NCBI GenBank assembly: GCA_040756715.1 | Contig: JBFLYE010000092.1 | Coordinates: forward strand, 1 to 8,583 | Length of the DNA stretch: 8,583 nt | Direction: 5' to 3' | DNA from: JBFLYE01 sp040756715 [NCBI: bacterium] | GTDB lineage: Bacteria; UBA9089; UBA9088 | Shown: positions 4,047 to 8,583 of the stretch, one piece after another | Position numbering within the stretch: the first letter of the stretch is position 1 | How the letters are laid out: every line of letters begins with the position of its first letter | Translations under genes and position numbers: made by a program | The notes under the pieces: model-generated | What the model saw: the letters and a program-made list of their open reading frames with translations, nothing else | What the model was told of the DNA's origin: nothing | The model's database searches: none

Positions 4047-5735
4047 CTATAGCTCTTTCCTTATGTTTTGTAAAAATATAAGCCTTTCTGCAATCCTCTT
4101 AAAGCAAGGAGAAGCAACAATGCTTGCATAATGTGCCTTCTTTGGTTCATCTAAAATAACCAATATGAGAATTTCTGGATTATCGGCTGGAAAAAATCCA
4201 ACAAATGATGAAACAACCTTACTTGCATCATACCTTCCTCCTACTACCTTCTCTGCTGTTCCTGTCTTTCCTGCAATTTTATATCCGGTTATCTTTGCAT
4301 TCCTTCCTGTTCCTTCTTCAACAATTGAAACCATCATATCCTTTAGTTTACTGACTGTATCCTGTGATAAAACCTCCCTTTTGGGTATAGGTTTTTCTTC
4401 TTTTATTATCTTATTGTTTAACAAAATGCTCCTTGCAACAATGGGTGAAATAAGAATGCCATTGTTGCAAATTGTAGAGAATGCAAGATAGAGTTGAATT
4501 GGTGTTACAGAAATTCCATAGCCAAATGAAAGATTTGCCTTTCTTATGTTCGTCATCCTTTTGGGAAATATCCCGGCTTCCTCCTCAATTATCCCTGTAC
4601 CTGTCTTTGTTCCAAAGCCAAATTGGGAAAGGTAAAACAAGAGCCTTTCATCTTTTAATTTTTCTATTGCTTGACTCATTCCAACATTACAGGAATTTTT
4701 AAGTACATCCCTAAATGATTGGATTCCATGCTTATGGGGGCAATATATTTTTCTGTTGCCCACCTTATATTCTCCACTACAAAAAAACCTGTCACTTTCT
4801 TTTACCAGCCCTTCTTCAAGAAGGATTCCTGCGATAATTGGTTTAAAAAGGGAGCCTGGCTCAAAAACAAAAGAAACTGCCTTATTCTTTAGGTTTTCCT
4901 TCGGTATTTTTTTCCACATCTCTTTTTCCCAGCTTGAGTAGATATTTGGGTTAAAACTTGGGATTGTGCTTTGTGCCAAAATCTCTCCTGTCTTCGGACA
5001 TCCAATAATACAAATACCACCTTTTGCAGAATATTCTTCCACTGTTTTTCTAATTTCTTCTTCTGCAATATGTTGAAGCCTTACATCTATTGCAAGATAG
5101 ACATCCCCTCCCTTTAATTCGTCGGGAAACCTCTCTTGGGTATATAAAATCCTTCCCCTTCCATCTCTCATTATCTTAGGGCTATGAGAGGAGCTTAAAA
5201 GATATTTATTAAATGATGCCTCAATCCCGGATAATCCATTTATCCTCCTTGCATCATCCTCAAATTTCACAAATCCTACAAGGTTTCCTCCTATTGTGGT
5301 ATATGGATAATACCTCTTATGTTCAACCAGAAAATCAATTCCAGAAATATTTTTTATTTTTTCTCTTATTTTTTCTCCTACCTCTACGGGAACTCGCCTT
5401 TTAAGCCAGAAAGGCTTTTCATTTCTCTTTAAATTCAATGGGTTAATTCCTAAAACCTTTAAAATCCTGGTATAATCTTTTGTGCTTATTTGTTTTGGAC
5501 GAACAAGGATGGATATAGTCTCTGCACTCATAGCAAGGATATTGCCATTTCTATCAAATATTCTTCCCCTGGGAAGGGTATAAATCTTTTGGAATGTATG
5601 GATATTATCTGCCTCCTTTTTTAATTCCTTGCTTTTTAAAACCTGAATATAAAAGAGCTTTATTAAAAGAAATATTCCAAGAATACCAAGTAGCCACCAG
5701 ATAATATATACCCTTTTTTTGTAATCGTTATACAT
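4047..5735 (-). CDS. ftsI: FtsI-type class B penicillin-binding protein (peptidoglycan transpeptidase)
   Basis: This 562-residue protein is a membrane-anchored transpeptidase that cross-links peptidoglycan stem peptides outside the cytoplasmic membrane. One N-terminal membrane helix (about 10-30) is followed by the dimerisation-domain signature LPRGRIFDRNGNILA (54-68). The penicillin-binding domain has all three active-site motifs: SLFK (Ser295 nucleophile, Lys298), SCN (348-350) and KTGTA (490-494). There are no C-terminal PASTA domains. Length fits FtsI/PBP3 rather than bifunctional PBPs. Its ATG shares one base with the stop of the upstream glycosyltransferase gene (TAATG), so translation is coupled. 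It is the last gene of the - strand operon. The usual dcw neighbours (mraW, ftsL, murE, mraY) are absent, so it could be an additional FtsI/SpoVD-like enzyme. No terminator with a T-run is visible after it. Confidence 0.93.
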   Translation of the reverse strand: MYNDYKKRVYIIWWLLGILGIFLLIKLFYIQVLKSKELKKEADNIHTFQKIYTLPRGRIFDRNGNILAMSAETISILVRPKQISTKDYTRILKVLGINPLNLKRNEKPFWLKRRVPVEVGEKIREKIKNISGIDFLVEHKRYYPYTTIGGNLVGFVKFEDDARRINGLSGIEASFNKYLLSSSHSPKIMRDGRGRILYTQERFPDELKGGDVYLAIDVRLQHIAEEEIRKTVEEYSAKGGICIIGCPKTGEILAQSTIPSFNPNIYSSWEKEMWKKIPKENLKNKAVSFVFEPGSLFKPIIAGILLEEGLVKESDRFFCSGEYKVGNRKIYCPHKHGIQSFRDVLKNSCNVGMSQAIEKLKDERLLFYLSQFGFGTKTGTGIIEEEAGIFPKRMTNIRKANLSFGYGISVTPIQLYLAFSTICNNGILISPIVARSILLNNKIIKEEKPIPKREVLSQDTVSKLKDMMVSIVEEGTGRNAKITGYKIAGKTGTAEKVVGGRYDASKVVSSFVGFFPADNPEILILVILDEPKKAHYASIVASPCFKRIAERLIFLQNIRKEL

Positions 5736-7531
5736 TATTTTTTAAGCGAAAGCTCAACCAAGAATTCACCCTTTTTTATTTTTTTAAAATCTCCATCCCT
5801 AAATTCATAAGACCTTCCAAATGTGTATGTTGTATCATAAGGAATGGCAAGGGTTCCCTCTTTAACCTCAAAAACAAAAGAATTCACCCCATTCTTTAAA
5901 ATGCCCTTATCAACAAAGCAAGTATATGGATTTATTAACCCTTTTGTATAAGGAAAATCAATTGCAGAGGATGGGCTTTCATTGATTTTTAATTCAACAA
6001 TTGTGTTTGGTAATGTTCCGTACTTAAATTTTAACGATATTTCTTTAAATTTTAAAAGGTCTTCCTCTATTACAATCTCCTTTTTGCATTTTGTTCCTCT
6101 ATTAAGAACAAGACAATTTTGACCCCTCCATTCTTCTGATGTATCCTTAATGGTTATTTCCTTCTCTTCTTTTATATGAAAACCATCTTGATAAATAATG
6201 GGAACAAAATTGGCATAAATATCATTTTTCCAACCCAAAATAATTCCAAGAAGAAGGGGGAAAAATGAAAAAGCCAATTTTTTATATTCAGCCTCCTTTA
6301 CCTTATCATATATCCATGATATTGCAAATGAGGAAAAAATGACCATAACAGGGACAACCACAAGCCTGTGCCTTCCAGTAACAAAAAAGGCAATAAGGAT
6401 GATGATGTAAGAAAGAAAGAAGAGATGAAGAAGAAGGGCATTCCTTCTAAAGGATAAGCATATCCCAAGAAATGCTAAAGGTGCAATTACTCCAAATCCA
6501 ATAAAGAATGGAAGCTTTAATAGGGGAGAATATCCCTTTACTTGGCCGTAGTTCACATTGTTTATATCCTCATAGTTATCCCAGAAGAAAAAGAATTTTG
6601 TTAATAAAAGGGCGATGAATTTCTTCGGCTTTTCTTTAATAAATCTTAAAACCTCCTCAATATATGCCCTATCCCCTATTTCTTCTAATCTTTTCTCTAA
6701 ATTATGAGAGGGAAGTGGCTGAAGGTATCTTCCATTTGCCTTTTCATTGTTTCCAATCCAGAGGTTTACCGGCCCATTGGTTGAAATAAGGATAAATTTC
6801 TTTGAAGCAATATAATTCATTATGGTGGCAGGAGAGATGGTAAGAAAGGTAATTAGGCAAAGAAAAGCAAATCTTATAAGCCTTGAGCCGGAAGCCTTAA
6901 GCCTTGAGCTTTTTAGCATCCATAAAAGAATAAATGGAAGAAAAAACAATGCAGTAGCCCTTGTCAGTGCAGAAAGCCCTAAAAATAGGCCAGAGAGAAT
7001 AATATTTTTAAGTTTTCTCTCTTTTTCAAGCCTTAAGATAAAAAATAGTGAAGCGGTATTTAAGAAAACAGAGAAAGATTCAAGGAGAATAAGCCCTTCA
7101 TGAATCAAAAACATATCGTAGATTATAGATAAAAAAAGGGAGATTAAGGCAATCCGGCTTCCAAATACAATATTTGCTATAAAATAAATAAAAAGGCAAG
7201 TAAAGACTCCTAAGAGCATTTGAATAAGCCTTGCAATATAAAGATTGTGTCCAAAAAAGAAATAGATAAAACTGAGAAAATATGAGTATAGAGGGCAATA
7301 ATAGTAAGGTGCTGGATGCTTTCCTTTAAGGATATCCTGTGCTTGTGCATCATATGTAACCATATCCGTCCCAGAGGGAAGAGAATAAAATGTCGGGTCG
7401 TTTTTTTCAATACTTTGTAGGTGAATAATTCTAAAAAGAAGCCCAAGGATAATGAAAAACACAATAAGGAAAAATCCTTTATTTAATACCTTTTTGGGCT
7501 TATTTGAAGGTCTTTTTTTCTTTAACCTCAA
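5735..7531 (-). CDS. GT39/ArnT-like polytopic membrane glycosyltransferase
   Basis: The 598-residue protein resembles PMT_2/ArnT-type glycosyltransferases, which move a sugar from a polyprenyl-phosphate donor to a lipid, protein or glycan outside the membrane. After one helix (19-34), the first outer loop contains TDMVTYDAQAQDILKG (55-70) and CPLYSYFLSFIYFFFGHN (79-96), typical of the family. Several membrane helices follow (about 103-420). LGLSALTRATALFFLPF (184-200), TNGPVNLWIGNNEKANG (251-267) and TGRHRLVVVPV (385-395) are further family blocks. Residues about 450-598 form a soluble, strand-rich C-terminal domain of unknown role. The start is TTG 7529-7531, inside the upstream gene, backed by an AGGAGG 11 nt away. 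Donor and acceptor cannot be read from sequence, but the wecA-like neighbour suggests work on lipid-linked or cell-surface glycans. An in-frame repeat lies at residues about 208-218. Confidence 0.8.
   Translation of the reverse strand: MRLKKKRPSNKPKKVLNKGFFLIVFFIILGLLFRIIHLQSIEKNDPTFYSLPSGTDMVTYDAQAQDILKGKHPAPYYYCPLYSYFLSFIYFFFGHNLYIARLIQMLLGVFTCLFIYFIANIVFGSRIALISLFLSIIYDMFLIHEGLILLESFSVFLNTASLFFILRLEKERKLKNIILSGLFLGLSALTRATALFFLPFILLWMLKSSRLKASGSRLIRFAFLCLITFLTISPATIMNYIASKKFILISTNGPVNLWIGNNEKANGRYLQPLPSHNLEKRLEEIGDRAYIEEVLRFIKEKPKKFIALLLTKFFFFWDNYEDINNVNYGQVKGYSPLLKLPFFIGFGVIAPLAFLGICLSFRRNALLLHLFFLSYIIILIAFFVTGRHRLVVVPVMVIFSSFAISWIYDKVKEAEYKKLAFSFFPLLLGIILGWKNDIYANFVPIIYQDGFHIKEEKEITIKDTSEEWRGQNCLVLNRGTKCKKEIVIEEDLLKFKEISLKFKYGTLPNTIVELKINESPSSAIDFPYTKGLINPYTCFVDKGILKNGVNSFVFEVKEGTLAIPYDTTYTFGRSYEFRDGDFKKIKKGEFLVELSLKK
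6878..6909 (-). repeat. In-frame short direct repeat within the glycosyltransferase gene
   Basis: AAGCCTTGAGC occurs at 6878-6888 and 6899-6909, exactly 21 bp (7 codons) apart. The pair encodes SRLKASGSRL in a basic loop between two membrane helices. The region looks like a small in-frame insertion or duplication tolerated in a loop. Confidence 0.6.
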
Positions 7532-8498
7532 AGAAGATAATTCCTCCTATGAAGGAAATAATAAAAATAGGGATTATAAAATATCCAATTCTAAAATTAG
7601 AAAGAGCGATAGATAATAGACCTAAGATTATGCCAATAAGATAAAGCAATAAAACAGCTTTTGTGTGTGTTAATCCAAGGGCTACTAATCTATGGGATGT
7701 ATGATCTTTACCTCCCTCACTTACCTTAATCCTTCTACAAATCCTTGATATGGTAACTAGGGTTGTATCAAATATGGGAAGGCCTAAAACAATGATAGGA
7801 ATAACCCAGCTAAAGGAAACATTAGGAGAAAACCTTAACTTTATACCAATAATGCTTAACATAAAGCCAATAAACATAGACCCAGTATCTCCCATAAAGA
7901 TTTTTGCCGGTTTAAAATTATACCTTAAAAACCCGAGGCAACTTCCAGCTAGAGCAACTGAGAAAGAGGCTATTAAAAATTGGCCTTCACCGCTTGAAAG
8001 AAGAAAGAAAAAGAAGGAGGATATGGCTGCTATTCCAACCGATAGACCATCCATATTGTCTAATAGATTAAAGGCATTTGTCATCCCTACAATCCATAAA
8101 AATGTAAAGGGAATGTCAATATTTGGATTACTTGTAAAGGAGATACTTGTTCCAAAGATTATTACAAGCCATGCTGCGGCTATTTGGAAAGAAAGCTTTA
8201 AAAATGGAGAAAAACCTTTTATGTCATCAATAAATCCAATAAGGACAATTAAGAGGGAAGAGATGATTACAGCAACCATCTCTTCTGATGGCCTTGAGAA
8301 TAAAGAAAAAACAAGGAGAAAGACAATTGCAATTACAAAGCCACCAAGTAAAGGAATAGGTTCTAAATGGATCTTTCTTCCTCCTGGAAGATCAACTATA
8401 TTAAACTTTAAAGCAATCTTTCTAATTATGGGTGTTCCTATTAAGGCTCCAAAGAGGGAGGCAAGGAATATCCAAAGATAGATTATAGTATCTTCCAT
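7500..8498 (-). CDS. wecA: WecA/TagO-like polyprenyl-phosphate GlcNAc-1-phosphate transferase
   Basis: The 332-residue polytopic protein belongs to the MraY/WecA/TagO family, which transfers a UDP-linked sugar-1-phosphate to undecaprenyl phosphate on the cytoplasmic face and so starts lipid-linked glycan synthesis. Family motifs in order are DLPGGRKIHLEPIPLLGG (36-53), the Asp pair DDIKG (91-95, Mg2+ site), NAFNLLDNMDGL (141-152), FMGDTGSMFIG (201-211) and the C-terminal DHTSHRL (265-271, the His/Arg motif that recognises the sugar nucleotide). The N-terminal D-x-P-x-x-R-K-x-H block and the HxxHR form favour WecA/TagO (GlcNAc) over MraY (MurNAc-pentapeptide). About ten membrane helices are visible. 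ATG 8498 has no good Shine-Dalgarno. It is the first gene of the operon in the window and starts 22 bp from a partial repeat element, so its promoter may lie in or beyond that element. Confidence 0.9.
   Translation of the reverse strand: MEDTIIYLWIFLASLFGALIGTPIIRKIALKFNIVDLPGGRKIHLEPIPLLGGFVIAIVFLLVFSLFSRPSEEMVAVIISSLLIVLIGFIDDIKGFSPFLKLSFQIAAAWLVIIFGTSISFTSNPNIDIPFTFLWIVGMTNAFNLLDNMDGLSVGIAAISSFFFFLLSSGEGQFLIASFSVALAGSCLGFLRYNFKPAKIFMGDTGSMFIGFMLSIIGIKLRFSPNVSFSWVIPIIVLGLPIFDTTLVTISRICRRIKVSEGGKDHTSHRLVALGLTHTKAVLLLYLIGIILGLLSIALSNFRIGYFIIPIFIISFIGGIIFFEVKEKKTFK
7543..7548 (-). promoter_or_regulatory. Internal ribosome binding site for the TTG-started glycosyltransferase
   Basis: AGGAGG on the - strand lies within the 3' end of the wecA-like gene, 11 nt before TTG 7531. 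It supports the non-ATG start and the 32-nt gene overlap. Confidence 0.6.
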
Positions 8499-8520
8499 TA
8501 CTTAGTGCAAAAATAGATAG

Positions 8521-8583
8521 GGTTGTGTTTATCTGTTAAAAATTCATCCACCTTTTAAGAAATTTTGAATTCTAAATTTTGAA
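8521..8583. mobile_element. Possible left part of another MITE-like element, cut by the window edge
   Basis: GGTTGTGTTTATCT (8521-8534) matches the left terminal repeat GTATGTGTTTAGCT at 11 of 14 positions. It is followed by an AT-rich stretch with AAAAATTCATC, also present inside the 170-bp copy, and TTTTGAATTCTAAATTTTGAA units like those of the other copies. The right end lies outside the window. The match is weak enough that chance in AT-rich DNA cannot be excluded. Confidence 0.35.

Noticed and set aside
7750-8481. A 243-codon open frame on the + strand
   Set aside because: It lies wholly antisense to the wecA-like gene, whose motifs are unmistakable. Its lysine/isoleucine-rich product resembles no family.

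Overview
The window is AT-rich DNA from an uncultured-looking bacterium. It falls into two parts: an accessory integron cassette array on the + strand (about 1-3.87 kb) and a convergent cell-envelope operon on the - strand (about 4.05-8.5 kb). The class B penicillin-binding protein and the WecA/TagO-type polyprenyl-phosphate transferase show a peptidoglycan-making bacterium. I cannot name the phylum from sequence alone. The AT-rich intergenic filler, decayed toxin genes and short inverted-repeat elements fit an environmental candidate-phylum genome.

Cassette array: three sites at 302-433, 2617-2679 and 3339-3396 have the architecture of integron attC recombination sites. Each has an outer YYYAAC box, an inner GC-rich imperfect hairpin with one unpaired base on the left arm, and a right-hand GTTAGRC core. 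All three point the same way, so the array reads left to right and any attI site and integrase would lie to the left, outside the window. The cassettes hold (1) the C-terminal remnant of a PIN-domain (VapC-like) toxin; (2) a long unit with a broken DUF3795 gene, a DUF2461 gene and a QueG-like iron-sulfur protein whose stop codon lies inside attC2; (3) a RelE/ParE-type toxin-antitoxin pair; and (4) a small retropepsin-like aspartic protease with no recognisable attC after it. No integron integrase is present, so within this window the array is a cluster of attC sites without an integrase.

Mobile elements: a short non-autonomous element with 14-bp terminal inverted repeats (GTATGTGTTTAGCT) recurs. 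The clearest copy (3223-3333, 111 bp) is flanked by a perfect 8-bp duplication, AAATAGCC, and sits exactly between the toxin stop codon and attC3. A larger 170-bp copy with perfect 14-bp ends (3869-4038) marks the junction between array and operon. Truncated, weaker copies appear at both window edges, which suggests that the sequence breaks at this repeat.

Envelope operon (- strand, right to left): a WecA/TagO-like GlcNAc-1-phosphate transferase, a GT39/ArnT-like membrane glycosyltransferase and an FtsI-type transpeptidase. The genes overlap by 32 nt and 1 nt, so they are probably translationally coupled. The first two suggest lipid-linked glycan synthesis and transfer; the third cross-links septal or elongation peptidoglycan. 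The operon converges on the array, and the junction is filled by the 170-bp repeat element.
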